The notes under the pieces: generated by a model | Told to the model about the DNA's origin: nothing | What the model saw: the letters and a program-made list of their open reading frames with translations, nothing else | The model's database searches: none | Assembly: GCA_018054745.1 (NCBI GenBank) | Contig: JAGPIX010000006.1 | Coordinates: 1-41,859, forward strand | DNA: 41,859 nucleotides | From: Alicycliphilus sp. | GTDB lineage: Bacteria; Pseudomonadota; Gammaproteobacteria; Burkholderiales; Burkholderiaceae_C | Direction of reading: 5' to 3' | In this document: positions 26,164 to 34,312 of the stretch, in pieces | Numbering within the stretch: position 1 is the stretch's first letter | Layout of the letters: every line of letters begins with the position of its first letter | Program-made: the position numbers and the translations under genes

Positions 26164-26306
26164 GTTGCGAAGCCTTCCAGGCCGTGCCTGGATGCAATCC
26201 TGGGGCGCTTCTCCTCCCTCCCTCTCTTCATTCGTTTCGGGGCGCTTCGCAACAATTTTTTTGCAGCAATAAGCGCGCACTTCCTCTTCGGAAGGCGCGC
26301 TTTTTT
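26164..26306 (+). ncRNA. Candidate small RNA with exposed CU-rich anti-SD tract
   Basis: A structured, non-coding stretch of about 143 bases. The outer stem is GTTGCGAAGC (26164-26173) paired perfectly with GCTTCGCAAC (26244-26253). Inside lies a small hairpin CCAGGC-CGT-GCCTGG (26177-26191) and then an unpaired pyrimidine tract CTCCTCCCTCCCTCTCTTC (26211-26229), complementary to Shine-Dalgarno sequences. The 3' part holds an A/T-rich single-stranded stretch (26251-26270) and a textbook terminator. Promoter, stem start and terminator line up. No protein-coding frame explains it. It is convergent to the GST gene and shares its 3' flank. Expression is unproven. It may belong to the betaproteobacterial anti-SD toxic sRNA type I recall from Rfam, which I could not check. 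Confidence 0.5.
26271..26306 (+). terminator. Strong intrinsic terminator
   Basis: AAGCGCGC (26271-26278) and CTTCC pair with GGAAG and GCGCGCTT (26295-26302), with one bulged A and a five-base loop, followed immediately by a T-run. It ends the candidate small RNA and lies 18 bases short of the convergent GST stop codon. Confidence 0.85.
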
Positions 26307-26323
26307 CTTGGGGTCGGTGCTGG

Positions 26324-26938
26324 TCAGTGCGGCTTGGTGTCGATGAAGCTCTGGCGCTGCATCAGCTTGTCCATCAGCCGCGCCAGGTTGGGGTGATCGG
26401 TGCGCCAGGCGATCTGCGGAAAGCGGAACTCCAGCCAGCCCAGGGCGCAGCCGACCGCAATATCCGACAGGCTCAGGTGTATGCCGCTGCAATACGGCTT
26501 GTCGCCCAGGCCCTGGCTCATGGCCTGCAGGCCGGCGCGCACCTTGCCCAGCTGGCGCGCCATCCAGGCCTGGCTGCGCTCGCCGTCCTGGCGTCCGGCC
26601 CAGGTGGCCTCCAGCCGTGCCAGCACCCCGGCGTCCAGCACGCCATCGGCCAGGGCCTCCCAGGTCTTGACCTCGGCACGCTCGCGCCCCGTGCCGGGAA
26701 TGAGCTTGCCCACGGGCGAGAGCGTGTCCAGGTATTCCACGATGACGCGTGAATCGAACACCGCCTCGCCTCCCTCCATGACCAGGCAGGGCACCTTGCC
26801 CAGGGGGTTGGCGGTGCTGATGGCGGTTTCCTCGGACCACACGTTTTCTTCCTGAAAACGGTAGTCCAGCTTCTTCTCTGCCATCACCACGCGCACCTTG
26901 CGCACATAGGGGCTAGCGGTGGATCCGATCAGCTTCAT
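26324..26938 (-). CDS. Glutathione S-transferase family protein
   Basis: 204-residue cytosolic GST. The N-terminal thioredoxin-like glutathione-binding domain starts MKLIGSTASPYVRKVRVVMAEKKLDY; S6-x-x-S9-P-Y is the likely glutathione-activating region. NPLGKVPCLV carries the conserved cis-proline near residue 50, and DSRVIVEYLD near residue 62 completes the binding site. The C-terminal helical domain includes SLSDIAVGCALGWLEFR with the folding N-capping motif SLSDIA. It resembles the YibF-like group; the physiological electrophile is unknown. It is a single gene, divergent from purB across 105 bases that contain a perfect palindrome. Confidence 0.9.
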   Translation of the reverse strand: MKLIGSTASPYVRKVRVVMAEKKLDYRFQEENVWSEETAISTANPLGKVPCLVMEGGEAVFDSRVIVEYLDTLSPVGKLIPGTGRERAEVKTWEALADGVLDAGVLARLEATWAGRQDGERSQAWMARQLGKVRAGLQAMSQGLGDKPYCSGIHLSLSDIAVGCALGWLEFRFPQIAWRTDHPNLARLMDKLMQRQSFIDTKPH

Positions 26939-26992
26939 GATGGTTGTTCGGCCGCGGACGGGCGGCTGGTGTCAGGGCGGCCCATTCTATAG

Positions 26993-28423
<1,431 letters not shown>

Positions 28424-28440
28424 CTTTTTTCAGTCTTTTT

Positions 28441-28485
28441 AGCTGCCCGCCCTTGCCAGTCAAGCGCGGGCAGCTCTCATTTTTG
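28441..28485 (+). terminator. Intrinsic terminator after purB
   Basis: AGCTGCCCGC (28441-28450) pairs perfectly with GCGGGCAGCT (28466-28475) around a 15-base loop, followed by CTCATTTTTG. It ends only ten bases before the yaeQ ATG, so the yaeQ ribosome site (GAGAAA) lies just beyond the T-run; some read-through into yaeQ is likely. Confidence 0.7.
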
Positions 28486-28494
28486 AGAAACCTC

Positions 28495-29055
28495 ATGGCC
28501 CTCAAGTCCACCATCTTCAAGGCGAATCTGTCCATCGCCGACATCGACCATGGCTACTACGCCGACCACCAGCTGACCCTGGCGCGCCACCCCAGCGAGA
28601 CCGACGAGCGCATGATGGTGCGCCTGCTGGCCCTGGCGCTGCAGGCCCATGAGCTGCAGGACACCTGCCGTGGCGACGGCCAGCTGGCCTTTGGCGCCGG
28701 CCTGTCCGACCCCGACGATCCGGACGTGTCGCTGACCGACTTCACGGGCCGCAAGCGCTTGTGGATAGAGGTCGGCCAGCCCGAGGACAAGCCTCTGTCC
28801 AAGGCCTGCAGCCGCGCCGACGCGGTGGTGGTCTACGCCTTTGCCCATGCGGCGGATGTGTGGTGGAAGGGCATCCAACCGAAGCTCACGCGCCTGCCCA
28901 AGCTGCAGGTCTGGCGCGTGCCCTCTGATGCCGCGCAGCAACTCGCCGCCCTGGCCGAGCGCAGCATGCAGCTGCAGGCCACGGTGCAGGAGGGCGCGCT
29001 CACGCTCAGCAGCGAGCGCGGCAGCGTGCATGTGGAGCCGCTGCGCTGGAAATAA
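28495..29055 (+). CDS. yaeQ: YaeQ family protein
   Basis: 186-residue cytoplasmic protein of the YaeQ family, a PD-(D/E)XK nuclease-like fold of unknown physiological role. Visible marks are the N-terminal ALKSTIFKANLSIADIDHGYY, the segment RHPSETDERMMVRLLALAL near residue 34, and SDPDDPDVSLTDFTGRKRLWIEVGQP near residue 80, where the D...E-x-G pattern matches the fold's active-site region. The ATG at 28495 gives the family-standard start; upstream in-frame codons at 28453 lie inside the purB terminator and are unlikely. It is convergent with the small zinc-ribbon protein, with seven bases between stops. Confidence 0.9.
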   Translation: MALKSTIFKANLSIADIDHGYYADHQLTLARHPSETDERMMVRLLALALQAHELQDTCRGDGQLAFGAGLSDPDDPDVSLTDFTGRKRLWIEVGQPEDKPLSKACSRADAVVVYAFAHAADVWWKGIQPKLTRLPKLQVWRVPSDAAQQLAALAERSMQLQATVQEGALTLSSERGSVHVEPLRWK

Positions 29056-29062
29056 CCCGGCT

Positions 29063-29368
29063 TCAGCGCGGCATCAGGGCGCCGCAGTTCCAGCATTGCT
29101 CGAAACCGCCCTCAATCGACTCGCCACAGGCGCGGCAGACCCACTGGCGCTGGGGCAGGCGCTCGTAGTCACGCAGCAGGGCGCGGGCCGGATCGGCATG
29201 CTCCGCATGCGCCAGCCAGATCTCGGGCAGGCATTCACCGGGTGGCAAATGGCCGGCCGCCGCGCCCAGGTGCTGGCGCTGCACGCTGGCGGGCATGCCG
29301 GCCTCGCACAGCAGATCGCTCCACAGCATGGCCGTGGCAATGTCGGGGGCCTGGGTCAGACGCAGCAT
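29063..29368 (-). CDS. DUF2007-like protein with C-terminal zinc ribbon
   Basis: 101-residue protein. The N-terminal half (MLRLTQAPDIATAMLWSDLLCEAGMPASV) matches the DUF2007/putative signal-transducing small domain, with the LxxAGI-like pattern near residue 27. The C-terminal end is a zinc ribbon with two cysteine pairs, CRACGESIEGG and CWNCGALMPR. Function unknown; cytoplasmic. I prefer the ATG at 29368; a GTG three codons upstream (29377) is also possible. It follows the DUF1289 gene on the same strand after about 40 bases, suggesting a two-gene unit. Confidence 0.75.
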   Translation of the reverse strand: MLRLTQAPDIATAMLWSDLLCEAGMPASVQRQHLGAAAGHLPPGECLPEIWLAHAEHADPARALLRDYERLPQRQWVCRACGESIEGGFEQCWNCGALMPR

Positions 29369-29407
29369 GCGCCCCACGATAGCCGCGCGACGCCGCGCCG
29401 TAAAGCC

Positions 29408-29818
29408 TCAGCCTGCTGCCGCCGCGCGCTCGGCATAGCGCGTAAAGCGCAGGGCGCGGCCCTCGCGCGTGATACGGCGCCACACGGCGCGCTTGTCCGC
29501 GGGGCTCAGCTCCAGCCAATGTTGCACCTCGGCAAAGCTGCGGCCGCAGCCCTTGCAGCAATCATCGCCCTGGCTGGTGGAGCAGATCGCGATGCAGGGT
29601 GTGTCGGGCTGGGTTTCGTACCAGGCCAGCCACGCGGCCATGGCGGCTGCGGGCAACTGCCCCGGTGCAATCTCCTCGGCACGCGCGAACACCATCTGCC
29701 CGTAGACCTCGGCCAGGGCCGAAAGCTCGGGCGCCAGCGCCACGCCATCGGGCGCCCAGGCGCACGCACGCCAATGGTTGATGGCGGCCTCGATGTCGAT
29801 GATGTGGATGGCGGTCAT
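29408..29818 (-). CDS. DUF3717-DUF1289 domain protein
   Basis: 136-residue cytoplasmic protein of unknown function. The N-terminal part (AIHIIDIEAAINHWR) matches the DUF3717 pattern. The C-terminal part is a DUF1289 module, starting PCIAICSTSQGDDCCKGCGR with four well-placed cysteines and followed by WLELSPADKRAVWRRI; this is a probable small metal-binding site. The ATG at 29818 gives the usual start; the frame stays open to 30004 but that would run into the riboswitch. It is divergent from the terC leader and upstream of the zinc-ribbon gene. Confidence 0.8.
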   Translation of the reverse strand: MTAIHIIDIEAAINHWRACAWAPDGVALAPELSALAEVYGQMVFARAEEIAPGQLPAAAMAAWLAWYETQPDTPCIAICSTSQGDDCCKGCGRSFAEVQHWLELSPADKRAVWRRITREGRALRFTRYAERAAAAG

Positions 29819-29909
29819 GCGCGGTGAGCGGGCAACGATGCGGTCACGAAAAGGCGGCCATGATAGTGCCCCGACCCTGGTGCGACATGCCGCCCGGCCC
29901 CCAACGTTC

Positions 29910-29940
29910 TTGCCCACGAATCGGCAAACTGTGGTCAAAT
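29910..29940 (+). promoter_or_regulatory. Candidate promoter of the riboswitch-terC transcript
   Basis: TTGCCC (29910-29915) and TCAAAT (29935-29940) with a rather long 19-base spacer. A start about seven bases later would fall at the beginning of the riboswitch P1 helix, which is the reason to favour it. Weak by sequence alone. Confidence 0.35.
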
Positions 29941-29947
29941 GGCGCCC

Positions 29948-30092
29948 CTCAAGGGGGAGTAGTTCCCCGTTTTGCACAAGGCCTTGCGTCAGGGCCGCCT
30001 GCAAACGGATGTCAGGTCGTCAATACGAAGCCATGTGCTTCCGGCCTGTCAGGCAAGGCCAGCGCCATCGCCGAGCAAGACCTTTGAGCCAC
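29948..30092 (+). ncRNA. yybP-ykoY manganese riboswitch
   Basis: Leader aptamer upstream of a TerC-family gene. Both hallmark metal-binding loops are present: GGGGAGTAG (29953-29962) and GAGCAAGACC (30073-30082), with the intermediate GTCAATACGAAG element at 30019-30030. P1 pairs CTCAAGG (29948-29954) with CCTTTGAG (30081-30088). These are the diagnostic features of the yybP-ykoY class, which binds Mn2+ and usually turns on Mn-export or TerC-like genes. The whole aptamer lies in the 424-base non-coding gap between the DUF1289 gene and terC. Confidence 0.92.
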
Positions 30093-30127
30093 AGGCACCC
30101 ATGGTTGGCTCAAAGCGCATCCGTTTT
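30082..30127 (+). promoter_or_regulatory. Riboswitch expression platform hairpin
   Basis: CTTTGAGCCA (30082-30091) pairs perfectly with TGGCTCAAAG (30106-30115). Its 5' arm is the same strand that closes P1, so the two helices exclude each other: ligand-bound P1 prevents this hairpin. TTTT appears only eight bases after the stem (30124-30127), making it a weak or atypical terminator. A second hairpin, TGCAAGC/GCTTGCA (30130-30150), follows. The terC ribosome site is 110 bases further on, so direct occlusion is unlikely. Confidence 0.65.
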
Positions 30128-30242
30128 CCTGCAAGCAGGCAAGGCTTGCACGCAGGCGATTGCCCCACGCTTTCCATGCTGCCCGGTATTTGAACGCCGC
30201 CGAGTTCCCCCGAACCGGCATTCGACATCGAGGTAAAGACAT

Positions 30243-31007
30243 ATGGATTTGGACTTTCTCACCCACACGCCGTTCTGGATCGCGCTGGGGCAGATCATCA
30301 TCATCGACATCCTGCTGGGCGGCGACAACGCGGTGGTGATCGCCCTGGCCTGCCGCAAGCTGCCGGCGGCCCAGCGCTCCAAGGGCATCATCTGGGGCAC
30401 GGCCGGCGCCATCGTCCTGCGCGTGGTGCTCATCATCTTTGCGATGACGCTGCTGAACCTGCCCTTCCTGAAGGTGGTGGGTGCGCTGCTGCTGGTGTGG
30501 ATTGGCGTGAAGCTGCTGGCGCCCGATGAGGACGCCCACGGCAATGTGGCCGAAAGCGACAAGCTGCTGGCCGCCATCAAGACCATCATCGTCGCCGACC
30601 TGGTGATGAGCGTGGACAACGTGATCGCCATCGCCGGCGCCGCGCAAAGCTCGGGCGAGCATTCCACGCTGCTGGTGGTGCTGGGTCTGTTGATCTCGAT
30701 TCCCATCATCGTCTGGGGCAGCCAGCTGGTGATCAAGCTGATGGAGCGCTTCCCGATGATCATCACCGCCGGCGGCATGCTGCTGGGCTGGATCGCCGGC
30801 GGCATGCTGGTCACCGACCCGGCCTTCGTGAACCCCGACAAATGGCAATGGATGCCCAAGCTGGGCACGGTGGACAGCAACGGCATGGCCGAGATCTCGC
30901 GCACCCTGTACTGGACGGCCCATGTCGCCGGCGCGCTGCTGGTGCTGGCCATCGGCAAGTTCATCACCTCGCGCCGCGGTGCCACCGATTCGGCGCAGCA
31001 CGGTTGA
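30243..31007 (+). CDS. TerC family membrane protein (YjbE-type), probable manganese exporter
   Basis: 254-residue inner-membrane protein with about seven helices. The TerC acidic motifs are present: DILLGGDNAVVIALA near residue 22 and DLVMSVDNVIAIAGAA near residue 120; these paired D-N motifs are thought to line the metal path. MDLDFLTHTPFWIALGQIIII is the usual YjbE-group start. A Mn2+ riboswitch in its leader makes manganese efflux or protection the likely role; tellurite is a historical name only. The GAGG ribosome site is nine bases from the ATG. Its stop overlaps the next start as TGATG. Confidence 0.92.
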   Translation: MDLDFLTHTPFWIALGQIIIIDILLGGDNAVVIALACRKLPAAQRSKGIIWGTAGAIVLRVVLIIFAMTLLNLPFLKVVGALLLVWIGVKLLAPDEDAHGNVAESDKLLAAIKTIIVADLVMSVDNVIAIAGAAQSSGEHSTLLVVLGLLISIPIIVWGSQLVIKLMERFPMIITAGGMLLGWIAGGMLVTDPAFVNPDKWQWMPKLGTVDSNGMAEISRTLYWTAHVAGALLVLAIGKFITSRRGATDSAQHG

Positions 31008-31363
31008 TGCGGCTGCTGCTCAAATGGCTGCTCAGCGCTGCGGCGCTGCTGTGCGTGGCCTATGTCTACAGCGGCGTCGAGGTGCACAGCTTTGGCGCCG
31101 CCCTGGGGGCGGCCTTCGTGATCGGGCTGTTCAACGTGGTGTTGCGACCCATCCTGGTGATCCTCACGCTGCCGGTCACCATCGTCACCATCGGGCTGTT
31201 CCTGTTCGTCATCAACGCCCTGATGTTCTGGGCCGCAGCCTCGGTGCTGGGCGACGGTTTTCAGGTGCATGGCTTCACGGCGGCGCTGATCGGCTCGCTG
31301 ATCTACTCGCTGCTGGGGCTGGTCATCGAGTCAGCGCTCGGCGGTCTGTTCCTTCAGAAGTGA
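31007..31363 (+). CDS. Phage holin-like / YvlD family membrane protein
   Basis: 118-residue very hydrophobic protein with about four helices, starting MRLLLKWLLSAAALLCVAYV and containing LFNVVLRPILVILTLPVTIV and FVINALMFWAAASVL. This N-x-x-x-R-P pattern is the hallmark of the small membrane family named phage holin 4-2/YvlD (DUF360), which is chromosomal and of unknown role. The start overlaps the terC stop as TGATG, so it is translationally coupled and under the same Mn-riboswitch. Its 3' end overlaps the convergent M48 protease gene by 33 bases. Confidence 0.85.
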   Translation: MRLLLKWLLSAAALLCVAYVYSGVEVHSFGAALGAAFVIGLFNVVLRPILVILTLPVTIVTIGLFLFVINALMFWAAASVLGDGFQVHGFTAALIGSLIYSLLGLVIESALGGLFLQK

Positions 31364-32893
31364 CTGCACGGCGCGCAGCCGCGTGTCAATGATCGAGGCC
31401 TCGATGTGGTCATTGGCCGCGCCGCCCCGCCTGGCCAGGTCCTGCCCGGCCTTGAAGCGATCGACGGCCGCGGCGTAGTCGTAGCGCGCCACCTGGGCCT
31501 CGGCTTCGGCGCGCACCGCGCGCAGCGGCTGCCCCTGCTGCTGCCACACCTGGGCCAGGGCCTGCCAGGCCGTGGCATCACCCGGGTGGGTGGCCAGCCA
31601 GGTCTGCAGTGGCGCCGTCATGCCTGCGGCGGCGCCGGTGCGCAACAGCGCCTGGGTGCGCAGCAGCAGTTCGGGCCGGCGCCTGGGCGCATCCGGCTGG
31701 CTGGCATCGGCCAGCGCCAGGCTGCCCTCCAGATAGGACAGCGCCGCCGGCGCATCACCGGCCGCCAGTTCCAGCTCCGCCCCCAGCAGGCGCGCCTGGC
31801 GCGCGGCGGCGGCGTCGCCCGCCACCTCCCCCTGCAAGCCACGCAGCGCCTGGCGCGCGGCCGCAGGGTCGGCCAGCTGCACGGCGCTGAGCGCGGCCGC
31901 ATACCAGGCTGCCACGCGCTGGGGCCGGGGCCTGGCGGCGAAGCCGGCATCCTGCGGCTCGGCCACCCATTGGCGCCAGGTGTCCACACCCGGGCGCATC
32001 AGCACGCGCGCGCGCGCGGCCATCATCAGTTGCTCCAGCGAGGCGCTGGCCAGCGGCGTGGCATCCTGCGGAATGCGGCTGTGCATGTCGGCGATACGCT
32101 GCGTGGTCAGCGGGTGGCTGCGCAGATAGGGCCAGCTGCCGTTGTCGTTGATCCGGTTGGCCTGCTGCAGCTTGTCGAACATGGCGACGAAGCCCTGGGG
32201 TGCAAAACCGGCCGGCTGCATCAGGCCAAAGCCCACGCGGTCGGCCTCGCGTTCCATGTCGCGTGAAAAGTTGAGCTGGTTCTGCACCGCCAGCGCCTGT
32301 CCGCCCACCATCAGCGCCTGGGCCGCACCCGGGCTCTTGCTGGCGGCCAGGGCGCCCAGAATCATGGCTCCCAGCATCAGCGGCGTCTGCCGGCCCTGCT
32401 GCGCCATCAGGCGTGCGATATGGCGCTGCGTCACATGGCTGAGCTCGTGCGCCAGCACCGAGGCCAGTTCGTCGCGCGTGCCAACCACGGCGATCAGGCC
32501 CAGGTGCACGCCAAAGTAGCCGCCCGGCAGGGCAAACGCATTCACCGTGCGGTCGCGCCCGAGCAGGATCGCCCAGGCAAAGCGCTCCTCCAGCTCGGGC
32601 GAGAGCTCGCCACGCGCCTTGGCGGCCTGCACCAGGGCGTTGAACAGCTGCTGCACATACTCCTGCAGTACGGCGTCGTCGATGTAGTCCGGGTCGCGAT
32701 ACAGCTCGCGGATGATGCCGTCACCCAGCCTGCGCTCGGCGCTGCTCGTCATCTCGGCGCCGTCGCCCATCATGGGCAGCGCGGACTGTGCTATGGCCAT
32801 AGGTGTCTGGCCTGCGCCGAATGCTATTAAAATAGCAGCTGCTAGCGCCCTTCCAGCAAGCGCAAAAGGTTTTTTTTGCTTGATACTCCGCAC
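31331..32893 (-). CDS. Periplasmic M48 metalloprotease with TPR-like tail (BepA-like)
   Basis: About 520 residues. Signal peptide (KQKKPFALAGRALAAAILIA, cut near AIAQS), then the M48 zinc protease: VLAHELSHVTQRHIARL holds HExxH and EREADRVGFGLM supplies the third ligand. A C-terminal alpha-helical repeat region (about residue 290 onward) is TPR-like, as in BepA/YfgC, which handles outer-membrane protein assembly and degradation of stalled LptD/BAM substrates. I favour the GTG at 32893 (GGGGAG just upstream, normal-length signal); the ATG at 32935 would add 14 residues to the n-region. The hydrophobic core of the signal is encoded by a copy of the intergenic repeat. It overlaps the holin-like gene by 33 bases. 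Confidence 0.88.
   Translation of the reverse strand: MRSIKQKKPFALAGRALAAAILIAFGAGQTPMAIAQSALPMMGDGAEMTSSAERRLGDGIIRELYRDPDYIDDAVLQEYVQQLFNALVQAAKARGELSPELEERFAWAILLGRDRTVNAFALPGGYFGVHLGLIAVVGTRDELASVLAHELSHVTQRHIARLMAQQGRQTPLMLGAMILGALAASKSPGAAQALMVGGQALAVQNQLNFSRDMEREADRVGFGLMQPAGFAPQGFVAMFDKLQQANRINDNGSWPYLRSHPLTTQRIADMHSRIPQDATPLASASLEQLMMAARARVLMRPGVDTWRQWVAEPQDAGFAARPRPQRVAAWYAAALSAVQLADPAAARQALRGLQGEVAGDAAAARQARLLGAELELAAGDAPAALSYLEGSLALADASQPDAPRRRPELLLRTQALLRTGAAAGMTAPLQTWLATHPGDATAWQALAQVWQQQGQPLRAVRAEAEAQVARYDYAAAVDRFKAGQDLARRGGAANDHIEASIIDTRLRAVQSLLKEQTAER
32822..32868. repeat. Repeat copy 4, inside the signal-peptide codons of the M48 protease
   Basis: On the minus strand GCGCTTGCTGG, GCGCTAGCAGC and TGCTATTTTAATAGC form the same word series as copy 2 (AGCGCTT / GCGCTAGCAGC / ATTTT). 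The stretch is read in frame as ALAGRALAAAILIA and brings rare low-GC codons (TTA, ATA, AGG) into an otherwise GC-rich gene. Confidence 0.6.
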
Positions 32894-32993
32894 TCCACTC
32901 CCCTGTCTGGAGAACCGGACTGGCCGCCGGATCATGGCCGTATGATGCCCCGGCCGTGAGAATGTTTCGCGCCCTTTTGTAAACCCGCCCGCC

Positions 32994-33479
32994 ATGACCA
33001 CACCCTCCTCCCCGCTGACCCACTTCGACGCCCAGGGCCAGGCCCATATGGTGGACGTGGGGGCCAAGCCCGCCACGCGCCGCACGGCCGTCGCCACGGG
33101 CCGCATATCGATGCAGGCCGCCACCCTGGCGCTGATAGCAAGCGGCACGGCCAAAAAGGGCGACGTGCTCGGCGTGGCGCGCATCGCCGCCATCATGGCT
33201 GCCAAGAAAACCAGCGACTTGATTCCGCTGTGCCACCCCCTGGCGCTGACCCGCGTGGCCGTGGAGTTCGGGCTTCTGACCGCCGACAACGCCGTGCAGT
33301 GCACCGCGACCGTCGAGACCGTGGGGCCCACAGGGGTGGAGATGGAGGCCCTGACCGCCGTGCAGGTGGCCCTGCTGACGATCTACGACATGTGCAAGGC
33401 GGCGGACAAACGCATGTGCATGACCGGCGTGCGTGTGCTGGAGAAGCATGGCGGCAAGTCCGGCAGCTTTGTGGCCTGA
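32994..33479 (+). CDS. moaC: Cyclic pyranopterin monophosphate synthase
   Basis: 161-residue enzyme of molybdenum cofactor synthesis that, after MoaA, rearranges the 3',8-cyclo-GTP product into cyclic pyranopterin monophosphate. Key residues match the E. coli enzyme with an offset of about four: K55 in [10 protein letters not shown]132 and K135 in YDMCKAADK. The signature [15 protein letters not shown] begins near residue 71, and [13 protein letters not shown] near residue 111. Length is standard. It stands alone, divergent from the M48 protease and convergent with the phosphodiesterase (16 bases between stops). No clear ribosome site is visible. Confidence 0.97.
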   Translation: MTTPSSPLTHFDAQGQAHMVDVGAKPATRRTAVATGRISMQAATLALIASGTAKKGDVLGVARIAAIMAAKKTSDLIPLCHPLALTRVAVEFGLLTADNAVQCTATVETVGPTGVEMEALTAVQVALLTIYDMCKAADKRMCMTGVRVLEKHGGKSGSFVA

Positions 33480-33495
33480 CGCCCCCGGGATAGCT

Positions 33496-34284
33496 TCAAA
33501 CCTGCAGTATCTGCACGCTCTGCAGATCCACGGGCCGCAGCGCACCCAGGTCCAGCGCCTGCACCTCGTGCATGATGAGGCGGCCTTCGCGCGGCTTGGT
33601 GTGGGTGATGTAGACGGGCGGCGGCTTGGCCCCCTGCAGGGCCGCCAGCTCCCGCATGAGGGTTGCCGGCGACAAATGCTGGCTCTTGCAGGCCAGATCG
33701 GCCTCGGCATTGCTGAAGGCGGTCTCGATCAACAGTGCGGCCACGCCGCCGCCCTCCTGGTGCAGGGCGTTCACGCGGCGCCAGAATCCTGGCTCATTGC
33801 CCTGGGTATCGCCGCTATAGACCCACCAACCGACAGCGCCACGCGCGGCGTAGCCCACGGCGGGCACGCTATGGCGTGCGGGCAGCACCTCCATCGGGAT
33901 GCCGGCGCAGACGAATACATCGCCGACGCCCAGGGGCGATAGCCGCACGAAAGGTGCGGCAGGCGACGGAATGCGCGTGAAATCGGGCCAGATCACGTCG
34001 TTGAAGACATGGGCGTGCAGCGCCGCCAGGGTCTGCGGCAAGGCGTGCACCTCCAGCGGCCGGCGGCGGTTCGCGCCCACCGCGTCCAGCATCAGCGGCA
34101 GGGCGGCGATGTGGTCGAGGTGCGAATGCGTGAGGAACACATGGTCGATGCGCTGCATTTCCTCCAGCGTGAGCTGGCCCACGCCGGTACCCGCGTCGAC
34201 AAGGACATGCTCGCCCAGCAGAAACGAGGTGGTGCGGCACCCCTTGGCGATCGTACCGCTGCAGCCGAGGATGCGTACTTGCAT
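33496..34284 (-). CDS. 3',5'-cyclic-nucleotide phosphodiesterase, class II (MBL fold)
   Basis: 262-residue metallo-beta-lactamase-fold enzyme. LTHSHLDHIAALPLML carries the HxHxDH metal ligands near residue 74, with further ligands in LPARHSVPAVGY, YSGDTQGN and ITHTKP. The HSHLDHIAALPL pattern is that of class II cyclic-nucleotide phosphodiesterases (CpdP-like), expected to hydrolyse cAMP; activity is inferred. MQVRILGCSGTIAKGCRTTSF is the family start, chosen over longer in-frame options. It follows the FHA gene by 28 bases in a PP2C-FHA-phosphodiesterase operon, linking phosphoprotein and cyclic-nucleotide signalling. Confidence 0.85.
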   Translation of the reverse strand: MQVRILGCSGTIAKGCRTTSFLLGEHVLVDAGTGVGQLTLEEMQRIDHVFLTHSHLDHIAALPLMLDAVGANRRRPLEVHALPQTLAALHAHVFNDVIWPDFTRIPSPAAPFVRLSPLGVGDVFVCAGIPMEVLPARHSVPAVGYAARGAVGWWVYSGDTQGNEPGFWRRVNALHQEGGGVAALLIETAFSNAEADLACKSQHLSPATLMRELAALQGAKPPPVYITHTKPREGRLIMHEVQALDLGALRPVDLQSVQILQV

Positions 34285-34312
34285 GTGCCGGGTTGTCAAG
34301 ACTGCGGCATGC

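Noticed and set aside
26164..26253. 6S RNA or SRP RNA in the gap after the pump
   Set aside because: The stem is too short and lacks the 6S central bubble, and the conserved SRP tetraloop region is absent.
25793..26272. Plus-strand frame of 159 codons after the RND pump
   Set aside because: It starts inside the pump gene, has no domain pattern and runs through the hairpins and the small RNA region.
33120..33150. Repeat-like word GATAGCAAGCGG inside moaC
   Set aside because: The codons encode the conserved MoaC segment [10 protein letters not shown]; similarity to the repeat is probably chance.
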